This document shows, in pieces, positions 1 through 13,118 of a DNA stretch of 64,000 nt. The notes beneath the pieces are model-generated. The model was not told the DNA's origin. It did not search any database and saw only the letters and a list, made by a program, of their open reading frames with translations. The translations under genes and the position numbers were made by a program. Position 1 is the stretch's first letter, and each line of letters begins with the position of its first letter. This stretch comes from Monodelphis domestica (lineage: Eukaryota > Chordata > Mammalia > Didelphimorphia > Didelphidae): contig NC_077234.1 in the NCBI RefSeq assembly GCF_027887165.1, positions 194,507,959 through 194,571,958 on the forward strand, read 5' to 3'.

Positions 1-1
1 T

Positions 2-443
2 CTGAATAACAACTCAGAACTACATTTAGGCAACAGAGCTGTCAGTCAGTATGAATTGCATCCAATATCAGCAAAAGTTCCACTGAAATCTCTTCCTGAG
101 CAGTTGTCTGACATCCTTAATGTCTCTGGCCTGAGGGGTCCCCAAATTGCTGCTGTTGCTGTTACGGCTACTTCAAGGTCCATCACTGGTGTACACTGAG
201 GACCATCCTCAGTCCACATAGGCACTCGCCATAGTGTCTCCTGCCCACCTCCTAAGTTGTGTTTGGAAAATAGCTTCCTGATTTTTTGTTAACTTTGACA
301 TTCCAAAATTTGATTTGAGGTGTTATATTAAAATTGTTTGGAAGGGAATGTTAGGAAAGTTCAGCTGGGTTGCTGCCTTTACTTTGCTATACAGCTTGCT
401 GCTTTCATTTATTAAAAACAAAAAAACAAAAACCAAAAAACTA
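2..443 (+). pseudogene. Unidentified C-terminal coding fragment with 3'UTR and A-rich tail
   Basis: Reading from base 2, 65 codons are open up to a TGA at 197-199. The window starts inside the frame, so no start codon is visible. The peptide contains the stretch LPEQLSDILNVSGLRG and is not low complexity. After the stop come about 210 bases resembling a 3'UTR, then an ATTAAA-like hexamer at 411 and an A-rich run at 412-440. This arrangement suggests the 3' end of a processed (retrotransposed) mRNA copy. A genuine last exon is also possible. I do not recognise the protein family and assign no function. The frame could be chance, but 65 open codons in such AT-rich DNA with ordinary amino-acid composition is unusual. 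Confidence 0.35.
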
Positions 444-1030
444 TGCTCTTATATAGTTAATGATTAAATGGCTTACAGTAGTATCATATTCAAATAGAAA
501 CAGGAACCACGAAATAGTGTATGACTGTTACTGGAGGTATATATTGACTTAGAAAACCAAATATGAAAATTATTTATGTTTTATTGCATTTTTATTTATT
601 TTGTTAAATATTTCCCAAATGTATTTTAATCTGGTTCAGCCTGCACTTGGGATTTTGTGGTCTGTATGTGGTCATAGGTATAGGTTTAACATAACTGGCT
701 TAGTCTATACACCTATATGTCTATGCTACCAAGATATTTTTCATTCATTCAGTCAACCTATGAATTTTGCTATATAAAAAACAAAATATTCATATTAGCT
801 AGAAGGGAGTTCCCCCTCTTTGAATATCTTGATTTTTTTGTAACCTCTGCTATGCAAATAATAATTTTATAACTTTTTTTCATAGTTATTGATGACCTTG
901 TTTCAGTATGCTTTCTAGACTTGAGGTTTCTTGCAGGCAAAGACCATGGCATTTTTCATATTTGTTGCTTCATGGTGTATAGTTACTGCTTGTGGACAAA
1001 AAGGGAAACATAATATATTGTTTTATAATA
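444..1030. other. Unique AT-rich sequence
   Basis: No open frame, repeat signature or RNA gene is recognised. The sequence is AT-rich with scattered T runs. Confidence 0.5.
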
Positions 1031-1033
1031 ATG

Positions 1034-1057
1034 TCAATCAATCAATCAATCAATCAA
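1034..1057. repeat. (TCAA)n microsatellite
   Basis: Six uninterrupted copies of the TCAA tetranucleotide are read directly. The following 60 bases (cttccacaagccaatcacc then ggggaaac) may be a decayed SINE head. Confidence 0.85.
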
Positions 1058-4000
1058 CAGTATCAAGCATCTTCCACAAGCCAATCACCATGCTTGGGGA
1101 AACATAGATAAAAGTCACTTGTCCTACCAGAATTTGAGATAGTGTTTTTTTACTAATACATATATAAAATACCCATCCTGAGAATGCATTAGAGACCTAA
1201 CGGTTTTCAGAAATGTACACTAGGTGTTGGAATTGATACAAACATATACAAAGAGTGTAACTCCTCAAAGTTAATACACACATTCATGGCACAAAGATTC
1301 CAACTCTTTGGGGTTCTGTATCCCAGATAGACATAACCAGTCTTTTGAAAAGGGCCTTCAATAAACAAACCAGACAAATTGGGAAGGACAATTTTCGATG
1401 GCCAGTGTATCGAGGAAACCTGGTACTGGACTATTTTACCATCTGGTTCTCAAGCACCCCATTCTTTGTGACTCATTGGCTGATAAATACCAAAGACTAC
1501 TAGTAGCTGCTAACATTCTTGTCAGCCACATACTGAAGAACAAAGGAAATTTGGGCTACTTTTTAATTCTACCCTCTCAGCTCATCAACACTTGGTTTGC
1601 ATTAAAATGTAAGAACATTACACTCCACACTCTGCTAATAATCAGAAAGTAAAGCTTTGAAGTTTCCCTGTTTCTCAGCTACCACCCATGACAGATGCTT
1701 GCCAGAGAAAAACTCAGGGGGCATTTTATTGCAAACATTTTGGCTGAGAACAGTACCCATAGTGCCACTTAATATTGCAGCTATCTCTGGTGTAATCGGT
1801 GAACAGCAGTTACTTATTTATCTCACGTCTTGCTCCCTGATAGCTACCCAGCATCACCGGCATGACCTCTGAAGCCCAGACATTAATTTCACCTCCGTAT
1901 TTCTATAGCATCAATTAATAAAAACTGACTACATTTTCAACAAATGCACATGTCCTGATAAATGAGGGTCCTGACTTAATTGCTCTGTAAATTAAGAGCT
2001 CACAGTAGTGACAATAGAGAGTAGTTTTAATATTTAAAAACTCATTAAATTTGTGTACTTTTTGAATAATTAAAGTCACAGGACTACTTTAAAGAGCTAA
2101 TTTAAGTTGCATTCTTCAATGTATATCACAGATGAGGATAATTCATTTGCAAAAAAGAAGTTGGTTAATTTTCTGAATTACTAAATCTGGGAATATATAT
2201 ATATATATGCGTATATACATATATATTATTTTCATGATTGGTACTACACAATGACTCATTAGATTTCCCCCATATAATGACAAGGACAGCATGAATATAT
2301 ATTTGGAATCCATGGGGTTTAATTGTAAATATTTTATATAGATATGCCTACAAATAGAATAAAATCCCCAAACTAAAAACAATTTAAAAGGTAATTGCCT
2401 AGTTTGACATACTCGATAATCTCTTCATTTCTACATTTGAATCCTTTGGTTTGTCTTTACATTTTAGTATTTGGGTTGAAATGCTTTAAATAAATACCTT
2501 TTTGTGGTTTATGACATAAGTAGACATGATCAATTCTATTTTAATTGTGCCATGATAGCAAAGTTTAAAAGGGTCTACATACCCATAATCCTTAATTAAA
2601 TAATGGACTCTTCCTCAAAGCATTTTTAGTTGCAACCTCTGAACAAGCAGAGTCACAGAGCACTCCTCCATCCCTACTCTGTCCCCCCCTTCAATGAGAA
2701 GTTTGACTTTAAAAGTGATGATTTACTATAAAGATGATATATGATTACCTAGCTTAGTGTTAACATTTTGGAAGGAATCAAATCTTAGATCGATGATGTT
2801 CCTGTTTCATCTTTGCCCCCTTCACATTTCTTTCTCTGGGTGTTTATGTGTCAACTTCAGTATTGTCATCAGTATTTAGTTGATGATTAAGCTGCCACTC
2901 ATGGTCAAGTTAGGCTTCTGAGCTCATTTAACATTTGGAAATATGAAATTCTTGTTGTAAAAGACAGTGCAAAAGATTTAAAATCTGATATTTGCTTGTA
3001 GATACTTAAATCTAATTTCAAGAAAAATATTTTTACTTTACATTTCTAGATTTAAAATGAAAAAAAAATACTGAGTATGTAGAATTTTGATTAATGATGT
3101 GTAACATTTATATGTATAAATACTCCTTCAGTCCCCTTTGAGCACAGAAAACTGGTGCTTAGAATCTCTTAAAGTTCTCAAACACATGTACATGTAAACA
3201 CCGGGGAAATTATTCACTGACCAGAAGAAACAAAAGAAGTATATAGGGAGGAAAATAGGAAGAAGTTAAGATTATATTCTGCAAGGTAGTTCCCGGAAAG
3301 TATACTAGTCTTTATTTCTTTTTTAAAGGTAACATGAATGGAATAAATATAGAAATCTGAATTTCATTTCTATTTGTTGTTCTCAACTCACTCTCCAAAA
3401 GTGTAAAATTGAAAAAGACCACTCCTCACAAATTCTAAAAGGAAAGTGCAAAATGCAAACAAATCAATTTCCCACAAATCAATTCATTATACTAACCCTT
3501 CTTTCCTTTTCCTCTGTCTTAGACTAAGAGCTATCATGCCAGAATTCTCCACTACAAGCAAACTATTAAAGTGAAATAACCCTAATAAAGAATCCTAAGG
3601 GATTAGGGGAAGATATGCTGCAAATGGGATTTTTCACTGTGTGAATTGACAATCCCCGAAGACTGTGAAATCCTGTGGTTAGATATAGGTTCTACAATGT
3701 GTGCATTTGCTTGGGGGTGGGGGATGTTGAGGAAGAGTTTCATTATGACTCCTTTCCTTTCACTTATCCTTAAAATTTTTTCTAAACACTCAAAAATACT
3801 GAATGTTAGAATCTATATTAAGACTCTGGATGTGTTCCTATAAATATATTCATTAAATCTGTCTTTTTAAAACTTCTATTTATTAAGCTTGCAGAATAAT
3901 AAAGAATCTTAAACCACTACTTTTTAGTCAACCTGTAGAGAGTGAGAGATGATAAGAATAATGTTAGTAAAGGTGTCAGAGTAGAAGAAGTGGAAATATG

Positions 4001-6119
4001 AAGGGGAAATGGAGAAAGAAGATAAGCAAAGAAGGCAATTAAAGGACTAGGAAAGGAAATAATTGGGTATTATTGGGCTGGTTTCTCCCCTACAATGCTT
4101 TCTTGATGTAAAGTCCACTTGGAAAGATACATAGTAAAAGAGTCAAGACCACTGTACATAGACACATATAAACTAAGAACAATTACATTTTCCTTGGTCA
4201 GAAAAAAAAGCAGAACCTTCTATATAGAATATTACGTAGAGAACATAGAGAAAAATGGCACAAATCTGAACATATCAAAATTTGCATTCCCTATAAACTA
4301 GTGAAGAGAAATTTCCCTTTTATAAATGCATAGAAGACATTTGAAAACAGTGTCTCCATCCACAAGAAGGCACAGGCTAAATCTTTGGTTGACCACGGAT
4401 CATGTAACTCAAAGCAATCTTGCTTATGTTTTGAAGAGATATTTTTTTTTCACTTAAACTCAGGGTTTTTTTTTTTTCATCAAACATATCACTGTTTGTA
4501 TTATTCTGTGGATAGTATCCAGATAGACTTTCTCAAAGTTATAATTCAGTTTAATAAGATAATGCTCAATAAAGCTTTGACCTTCCTAGGGAAAATTCAC
4601 TTCATAAATACATTTTTAAGACATGTGAGCAATATGGTAATGTCAAGTATGTTTGTCTTTATGGAACATAGGCATGCATTTTTGATGGCTACAGAAATAG
4701 TATGTTAACAAATTTAATGACATGATAAAGAATAAATAATATTAGTTAATTCAAAGCTGCTACATAGTAAGTGCTTACATGCTTATCAATTAACTGAAAA
4801 ATGATATTTTCTATATCCTCTACTACTTAACAAAAACACATTTCTCTTTCTTTTCTACACTCTGCAAATCTTTTCTGCATAATGCTTTTTAGCCAAGTAG
4901 AAAATATCTAATGTGTAAAGAAAACATGGAACTGGGTTGCATCTTACTCCTTAAATATGCACATATACCATCAAACTGTGAGGTACAGCAACTGGTGGCA
5001 TATAATATGAATGAACATAAACACAAATCAATTGTTCTTGTGAAATTTTTAGGAGAAAATGGAGAAAGTTCATTATTAGAACTAATTTAAATTAATTCAT
5101 TAAAACTAATACATGCCCAGAGGACATGTGAGATAAGCTGGTCAGAACTGTAAGAATTAAATCAGTTCAGCAGATCTAAAAAAAAACCAAAAAGAAATGA
5201 GTCAATATATTTTTAAAAGAAGAGCCTGACTACAAAGGATTGTTTACAGTAGTTGCTTTTATACCTCATTTCTGAAAAACTAGCATTATGACATCACAGT
5301 GTGAATTAATATCACTGCAAAGCATTAACTTTAATTAGCATATTTCTAATATAGTTTTGAGAATATAGCATTTAAAATCAGAGCTATGTTCATTAGCACA
5401 AAGGTATACTAGGCATAAGCTGCAATAAATAGTAAGCATAAGAAACATAAAGAACAAAAAAATTCACTAAAACAACTTAACCAGATTATGGGGAAAGAGG
5501 TCAGTGGTTAACTTTATAGCTCATGAATTCTAACTAAGCTTAAACAAATCTTCTAGACTATGCAACTCTATTAACAGCTCTTTGAGAAACCTGGACTTAG
5601 CATAATTGGTGCTATATAAATATTTTGTTGAAATAGTTTAATTTGATGTCTCCTGATATGACTGTACATTTGATAGAAGAAATAAGAAGAACGGAATGGA
5701 CTGAGATGATTTAAAAATAAGCATTTATTGCTCTAACAGATGGAAAACATGCCTTTTTAAATGTTCAGGATATTTTTTAGTAGTAGTGGCTCCCCTTTGT
5801 CATAAGACCTAGCACTCTGATAATGGACCTTATTGTGCATTGAAATTCCCATTGTGGTCCATTATCTGTCTGATAGAGCCTGTGGTGACAGGCCTGTTCC
5901 CTAATGAGTTATTGGGATATGCACTACATTGATCACCAATACTGGATGTACATTAACACCAGGGCCAAATCCATAGTAAACACCCTCCCAATAGCATACA
6001 CTGAAATAAGTACTTCCCAATAACACATACTTATAACTTAAAAAAAAAACTGAAAGGTATTTGCAAACTTATGAAATAAGTTATTTAACTTTCTGGAGAC
6101 ATGACATAGCCCTTGATGG
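1058..6119. other. Unique AT-rich sequence, no recognisable gene
   Basis: This five-kilobase stretch holds only short chance frames. A less AT-rich part at 1380-1930 lacks repeat signatures and could be conserved non-coding DNA, which is inference only. A short AT dinucleotide run lies at 2193-2229. T runs at 4441-4480 and A runs near 5180 and 6040 are isolated. No MIR, LINE or LTR similarity was recognised with confidence. Confidence 0.45.
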
Positions 6120-6124
6120 GATGT

Positions 6125-6300
6125 TTGTATGTGTAATGGAAGGAGAATGGAACTGGAGTCTGAGAATTCTTAATTCAATTTTTCAAATCCCAGATCTAGA
6201 CTCTGAGAAATTTGTCAGTCACTTAACCTAAGTTATCTCAACTGCATAATATGGAGGTGAGACTAGATTAGTAATTCCCATTGTTTCCTTATTCCATGAA
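6125..6300 (+). repeat. MIR-type SINE relic
   Basis: Order of motifs matches a sense MIR: a 'ggaactggagtctgagaattc' head, a 'gtcagtcacttaacctaagtt' core, then 'caactgcataatatggaggtgagactagat'-like tail. It is strongly diverged. Confidence 0.55.
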
Positions 6301-8860
6301 ACCTTTTCGTGTCAACAAAAAAATGTGTGATGAATCATGAAGAAAATTAGTATTCTATTTCTAACATTTTTGCAGATTTATTTGTTATGTACATACAGTA
6401 ACTACCATGATAACTGTGCCTCACAAAATTCCAGATTAAAATTTATATAATATAATTATTATTACATAATGTATATTGATATGTGATAATAATTATATGC
6501 AATATAATAAAATTTAAAATTTTATTCTTCCTATAATAATGAAAGTTCTAAGAGTAAAATTCAAATTACAAAACAATTACAAATATTTTATGTGATATAT
6601 TCTGTAAGACCTAAAATCTGTAATGGAGCTAGACCTAATATACTTAATAATTTCTCTAAGACTTAATAAATTTCTTTATTTTATACATTTTTGAGTGGAC
6701 ATAACATTTGAATGAAATAAATTACAACTTGGAAGATGTTTAAGAAGAAGGAATTATATATACACTTAATTTTAATGTTGGACTTTTGATTGGAATAAAA
6801 CCTCAATCTCTGACACGTTCTTAATTCTGCATTAAGTTTATTTCTCCATAATTTAAAGCAAGAACAAAAACTAAAGTGCTCATTCACACAAATATATGGT
6901 ACAAGATGATAGGAGAGTTTTATAAACTCCTTTGTTGGAAAATGAAAAAAAAATTTTTTATTTTTAGCCCTCTAACCAATCAACAAAATTGAATAGTCAA
7001 TTGAAATAAAATATATTATTTTTTCCATGTGCTAGCAAGGGTAGTATTAATTGAAAAATATACTTAAATATAATTATATGCATTTTATTTTTGTTTATTA
7101 CATAATTTTCATATATAAATAAACCTTTCTAAGGAAAAGTCTTTAAATATTACTTCCTATCTATATGTAAGTAAATCTTTCCAAGGGAAAAAAAGTAAGT
7201 GTTACTTTCTTGGTTATTGGGTCACAGAACCAAAGATCCCTGTTGATACCTAGTTCATTTGGAAATCATGTAGAAGAGTAACATGAAGCAGAAGATATAC
7301 TTAAATTGGAAAACAGGCTTAATACGATGCTGCTTCTACAAAATATTTGTGATGGTCAATGATAGTTTCAAGATGACTTGTACTGCACAGTGACATTTGC
7401 TTTGAAAAAAATGCAACTTCTTGTCACAACAGCTGATGAGCTATGATTACAGAATTACAAAGAAGTAGGGACATACATATATCCACTGAGAATCTTTTTA
7501 AATGTTGAACCCTTTAGGCAGTTTGGAAACAATTTGATTACAGATTGAGAAACAGCATATTATGCTTACTTAGAAGAGGTTGGAGTTTGATACAATCATG
7601 TACAGACACCATAACTATTGTGAGCACAATCATGGAGATTTTAATTGACTGTAGAAATAAACTTATAATTCTTAAAATTATAGATATATATGTATATATG
7701 TTTATTGTAACAGAGGAAAAATATTCTTCTAACATATTGGGTAATTATTTATTGCATAAGGCAAGGCATCATTAAAGAATTTTTAGTGAGAACCTCTTGG
7801 ATCTTCATTTTGAAGTCCCAAGGGATTTGTGAATCAAGATCCATAACAACTCTATGCTTTTTATCTTATGCCTAGAGATAATGCTATGCTCATCAGAGTG
7901 TACATTTCAATTTTCTAATAATGGTTATGATTTGCATAGCTCCATCTATATGTTTTCATTATTCCTCTCACCCCCCCCCCCCCGCCCCACTTTTACTAAC
8001 AACTTGTAATTGTGCTCTAGTTATCCAGAGCTAAAGTCTATGACTTAGAAAAAAAGTATAAAGCTAAACTGGTCAACATGGAAAACATGAGCTAGGCTCA
8101 TTAGTGCTGAATTCTAACCGGAATGATGAGTAGTCATAGAATTAGTACTCACATGACACTCCAAAAATGTTAACCATATCTTTATTTGTAAAACAGTACT
8201 TTAGTAGGCAATTTTTAAAGAAAAAATTTTAAACACAACTATACAAACAAACAAGATGATTTCCTTATATTTGGATTACTCCTTTTTCTCTAAAAGCAAA
8301 AATGTACAATGCACAAATTGTGCTTTATATGTAGATAAATACTTGCAAATTTGGGGTTACTAAATACTAATTATAACAGAAAGAGGTAAATGAAATAAGG
8401 TTTTCTATTCCTCTTCCTATAAAGAGTTCATGATTCTGTTGTGAAAATGATCTCTTCAATGCTAGGTGAACATTCAAGCTTTTTCTATTAAACCCAACCG
8501 AAATAAAAAAAGAAATTTCTTCTTTCTCAGTGAAATTATCACAACACTGAGATGTGAAAAATGGAAGCTCTTCATTTATATCTAAGACAAAAATTCCACT
8601 TAAGTTTCAGAATTTTCTGTTATATCATTTAAATATGCAATGGTAAAATGATGTAAAATAGCATTCTAATGGCACTTAAAAATTTTAAGATAACTAAAAA
8701 GATAAAAAAAAATATTCTGGGTCTATTGCTACCAACTTCATTTTCAGCTTGATATAGTTGGACCAGTAATGGAGAGGGAGAAACTGTTTCAAAATATTAC
8801 CTAAAGATAGGAATACTGTTTGTTTGACTTCATTTTCATCCTGTAATTTCACTGATATAG
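6301..8860. other. Unique very AT-rich sequence
   Basis: Contains AT-rich low-complexity stretches (for example 6430-6560 and 6950-7090) and a C homopolymer at 7971-7983. Two overlapping opposite-strand frames at 7538-7775 are short and AT-rich and are not supported as genes. Confidence 0.5.
7971..7988. repeat. Poly(C) tract
   Basis: A run of 13 C followed by GCCCC is read directly. It stands out in a very AT-rich surrounding. Confidence 0.8.
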
Positions 8861-8869
8861 AGAACATAA

Positions 8870-9030
8870 CATTGAGGAAATTCCTTCAAAGTAGATTGGC
8901 AATTGTTCTGCAACATAGTAAGAGATTTACCTAGGCCATGGAGATACTAAATGATTTGCTTATGGCCAGTGAACAATGGTACTACAACTTCAACACAAGT
9001 TTTTTTGATGTTGTGGCTAGCTACTCCTCC
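8870..9030 (-). repeat. MIR-type SINE relic, antisense
   Basis: The order 'catggagatactaaatgatttgcttatggccagt' followed by 'caacttcaacacaag' matches the reverse complement of the MIR core and A-box part. Strongly diverged. Confidence 0.4.
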
Positions 9031-9419
9031 ACACTGCCTCTTTGAAGCACGGTATGCATAATGTTAAAAATATAGTATAGTTTTACAATATTACACCAAT
9101 TCTTTCTTTACATTCATCAATGGTTTCATTTTTTTGCTTTACATTTGCTTGCATATATAATATGAATTCAAATCAGAATTATAATCAGGGCAGAGTGACT
9201 AGGACTTTGCCCTAACACTTTTTAATGTCTAAGAGCACTGACAGACCTTGTAGACAGAGCTTCATATAGATACAGCTGAGATTAATACCTCATTTTTAAT
9301 AGCAATTAGTTGCAATGTAAGCTTTCAAATAATACTTCATTTATCAAACCCAGGTTTTCCTTTCCCTTACTTTTCCCAGATGAGTTCCAATCTGGTCTGA
9401 CCTTGTCTTCCTCTCTGTG

Positions 9420-9650
9420 CCCAAGTGCTAAGCAGTTAGAGTGCTGGACCAGATTCAGGAATACCTGAGTTCAATTTGGTCTGAGACACTTAACTGTGTG
9501 ACCCTGGGCAAGTCTCTTAAGCTCTGTTTGCCTTAATCAACTGGGGAAGGAAACGGTCAACTAACTCCTCATCTTTGTCAAGAAATCCCCATAGACAGCA
9601 TGATCCGTGGTGTCCCAAAGAGTCGGACATCTCTGAACAACAGCAATGGG
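9420..9650 (+). mobile_element. Marsupial tRNA-derived SINE
   Basis: A near-complete sense SINE. The 5' part reads 'gctaagcagttagagtgctgg', then 'cctgagttcaa' (B-box-like GTTCAA), the hallmark 'gtgtgaccctgggcaagtc', 'ctgtttgcctt', and a 3' part with 'gtcccaaagagtcggacat' and 'tgaacaacagcaa'. This is the classic marsupial SINE layout. It is non-autonomous and would be mobilised by L1 enzymes. Confidence 0.85.
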
Positions 9651-10470
9651 ATCAACCTTACAGGATTCTGGGATCTCTGCACACAGGGATTTGTATCTCT
9701 CTTTCAAGGTTCCTATCTTCCCCATATGGGGTAATATTTGAAGTCTATTTCCCCACAGGGTCCATGAGGTCCAGTGTTTCTCCATGCCCCATCAACTGCT
9801 TGTACCAGGAGAATTCTGTGTTTCTTATCTCAGGGGTTACAAGAGTTAGTTATGGCACAATTACAAGTACGTTGCTTGGTTCTTCCTATTTATCCTCAAG
9901 CTTTCATCAAGGCTATAATATTTGAAGTGATGAACAGCAGTAAGAATCAACAGAAATGTATATTACATTTTTCAGCTAAATTCATTTTCTCAGCTACGTA
10001 GCATTTTCCATTTCCATATTTCTACTTTTTGCCATTCTCCAGAGTTCTATGACAAAGGCATCCAGCTTTACTCCTGAACTTCTGAAATCAATCCATTTTG
10101 GAGAGGCCATTCATAATTAACACAATTCCTGCACTAAGAACTCCACTTTCATTTCTTATAGTTTTGTGATTAGTGAATACATTAGTAATCAATATATCCA
10201 ATACGTTTTTATGCATCAGTTATACTACAATGAACATTCTAAATAACCTCTCATATAACTCCTCCACTAAGACTTTCCAAACCTTGATTATTTAAACAAA
10301 AGCAGATTTTATCTCTGTAAACCTTTGTGGAGTCTTTCAACTGAAATAAGAAGGAGCGGTCAAAAGCTATAATTTTTTTTAATCTCCGCCAAATATGCAT
10401 ATGTCCTGTTTTTATTAGTTTTCTGTTTTCCTAATTTAAGTGGGAGGTAAATGGAAAATCCAGTGGACTG
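9651..10470. other. Unique sequence between SINE and microsatellite
   Basis: Several overlapping short frames exist at 9575-10001, but the first begins inside the SINE and none resembles a known protein. No further feature seen. Confidence 0.45.
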
Positions 10471-10471
10471 A

Positions 10472-10663
10472 AGAGAAAGAAGGAAGGAAGGAAGAAAGGA
10501 AGGAAGGAAGGAAGGAAGGAAGGAAGGAATGAAGGAAGAAAAGAAAAAAAGGAAGGAAAAAAGAAAAAGGAAGGGAGGGAGGGAGGGAGGGAGGGAGGAA
10601 GGAAGGAAGGAAGGAAGGAAGGAAGGAAGGAAGGAAGGAAGGAAGGAAGGAAGGAAAGAAAAT
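10472..10663. repeat. Long (GGAA)n / (GGGA)n polypurine microsatellite
   Basis: About 190 bases of almost pure purine on the + strand. GGAA units are interrupted by AAGAAAAAAAGG patches and an internal block of GGGA units at 10575-10597. Read directly. Confidence 0.95.
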
Positions 10664-11029
10664 AAAGAATTTTAAGTATAATATTTATTAATCCAGCCTA
10701 TTTTTTTTTTTTTTGCTAAATCATTATCTGGTACTATTTCCAATGCACATCATTGGTGACTCAAGATTCTAGGCCATGGCTATTCTTTCAAGATACAGGG
10801 ATAAAATGTTGATTGCTTAGAAAACAAAGTTGCAATATTCATCACTTTGTGAACACCATGACAAATTACAGAGCATTGTTGTTTAAATTAAATGTTAAAG
10901 TAGGTTATTCCAGAGATTTATAATGGTGCAAGTAATTAGCCCAAACACCTATGAAATATCAATAAATTAACTGTTTTTGAAGAAAAAAAAAGTATTATTA
11001 GAAATACTCAACCATGAGGACTAGGGCCT

Positions 11030-11420
11030 TTATCCAAATGATGTCACACAGTCTGGGAGGCTTTGTCATGTTCAGTAAATTAGCATGGCCTAACCACAGC
11101 AGCAAATTTCCTTGAGCTGCAATAAAGAGTAAATGCTTTCAGACTCCCATGATCCTTTGTAGTCATCATTTTAAAGCACTGCCTTAGTGAGCTAAACCTG
11201 TAAAGTTTTCTTTTGAGCGGCTGTGAGTTGATTAGATCTATTTCAGCCTAGTAGTGGTAATAGGCTCCTCTCTGTGAAACTGCTTAGCCTCTGCTCCCCT
11301 GGCAGCTGGAGAAACTGGAATTAATCAGGTCTGCTGGGGACTTCTTCAGCATCTCCGCAGGCCAGCGACTCTGGAATCATTTACTACAGAATCTTACTGT
11401 CAACTCTTTGTCATTTAGGC
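11030..11420. other. Possible conserved non-coding segment
   Basis: Composition here is closer to even GC than the flanks. There are no stop-free frames of note and no repeat signature. It contains compact blocks such as 'cctggcagctggagaaactgg'. This is the type of segment that often scores as conserved non-coding DNA, but conservation cannot be seen from one sequence. Confidence 0.25.
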
Positions 11421-12660
11421 TTTTGATTATGCTTTCTTTCTTTTTTCTTTCCTTTCTTTTTTTTTAAGAAAAATGGAAATGGGTGACAGATTATCCTAAT
11501 GCAGAATTTCACTAGTTACTTTTATAGACATCTATTATCACCCTTTGATCTGCCTATGAAAGAATGTAGGTGTGTGCTAAGATTTTTTTGGGGAAAATAG
11601 GCTATTAAAATTAACTTTTTTTTCTAATTAAGAGACATCCCCAGTAAATGGAAGGAGAACACTGAGCCAGTTATCCTATATTTTATCCTCAACAAGGAAA
11701 TATTTGGAAATTTCATTCTTCAAGGAATTTTAAAATAATATTATACAGTATTTCACTATATTCTCTCTATATGATAAGCTCAAATCTACCTATAATTCAA
11801 CATGTTCATAATGCACTATTTAAAAGACAATGTAAATTTTTCTTCATAGCAAAATGTTTTCAAATGCCAATAAAGGTTGCAGAGAAACATATATGAATCT
11901 AAATAAAATATATAAATCAAATTTCCTCATGTAATTATCTGAGAGACAAATAGTTTAATGTTTAAATTGCATGATTTAAGTTTAGGATTGGCAAATATTT
12001 ATTAGCATCACAGAAAATAATTTCCTATGTAATGCAAAAATGACTTCCCCAATAAAAGTATGATTCTACATTAAATATTTTGTGTCTTTGTTCACATTTT
12101 TTTCCCATTGATTGGAGATATTTTAACAGGATTCAGCAATCTATTTTTCTCCTTCTAAGAAAAACAAAACAAAGCTACATACCCAGTTTCTTTTCAAGGA
12201 TATAATGAAAGGGAAAATATGGTGCCTTCCCGATTGCAATATGCTAAAATTATAACACACTCAGTAAACTCTAATAATATACTTTTTGTTAACTTTCAGC
12301 TGATCGGCACAAAAGCGATAATAAGTCAAACGTAGATATATAGTAAATTATAAACACCAACATCATGTATACATATTTATATGCATATTTCAATATCCCA
12401 GAGCCTGTACAAACGTGGACACTTCTGAAGCTGACAGCAGCTATAAACTTTATTTTTTTAGCCTTATGCTACAGAATATCCTGCTTTTCAATGTGTACTC
12501 CTCAAATACTGCAACAAGATTCAAAGAAAGAATTATGAGTTATTTAGGTCTTGTCTGCTCCATGTAGACCATTGCTTTTTCATTTATCTTACTGTGACAC
12601 TTTATTTCTGGTTGAATCACAAACAGACATAAATATATCACTGAATTGAGACACTTTTTT
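11421..12660. other. Unique AT-rich sequence
   Basis: No gene, repeat family or RNA gene was recognised. There are pyrimidine runs near 11430-11465 and AT-rich stretches around 11880-11950. Confidence 0.5.
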
Positions 12661-12664
12661 AACA

Positions 12665-12870
12665 GCTCACATGCATATTGGGCTTTGTGGTTTATAAAGT
12701 ACTTTCCTCAGAACATCTCTACATTAAGCATTATTTTCTTTATTATATAGGTGAGTAAACTGATCATCAGAAAGTTACATGAGTTGCTCAGAATCATATT
12801 GCTAGTGACTCTTGGAGCCTAAACTTGAACCCAAGTCTTCTGACTAAAGCCCATGCTTTATTCTTTATTC
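12665..12870 (-). repeat. MIR-type SINE relic, antisense
   Basis: Contains 'ggtgagtaaactgatcatcagaaagttacatgagttgctcagaatcatattgct' and 'cttgaacccaagtcttctgact' in the order expected for an antisense MIR. Diverged. Confidence 0.65.
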
Positions 12871-12899
12871 TTGTTGCCATGTAACCTTGAAATATGAAC

Positions 12900-13118
12900 C
12901 TTCCAGGGTAGACAGATGACTGAGTAGGTAGAGAATCATGCCTAGAGATGGGAGGTCCTGGGTTCAAATTTGACTTCAGATACTTCCTATCTGTGTGACC
13001 CTGGGCAAGTCACTTAGCTTCAATTGCTGAGCCCTTACCTCTCATCTACCTTGGAATCAATACCTAGTATTGACTCTAAGCCAGAAGATGAGGGCTAAAA
13101 AAACAAAAAAACATAAAA
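12900..13118 (+). mobile_element. Marsupial tRNA-derived SINE, 'cagtattgattctaag' tail type
   Basis: Sense SINE with 'gatgactgagtaggtagagaatcatgcc', 'cctgggttcaaatttgacttcagata', 'gtgtgaccctgggcaagtcac', then the tail block 'ccttggaatcaatacctagtattgactctaag' and an A-rich end at 13098-13118. The 3' part differs from the SINE at 9.4 kb, so it belongs to a different subfamily. Confidence 0.85.

Noticed and set aside
1398..1872. Two adjacent plus frames of 84 and 71 codons
   Set aside because: They lie in different frames, have no family resemblance and no coding bias. More likely non-coding, perhaps conserved.
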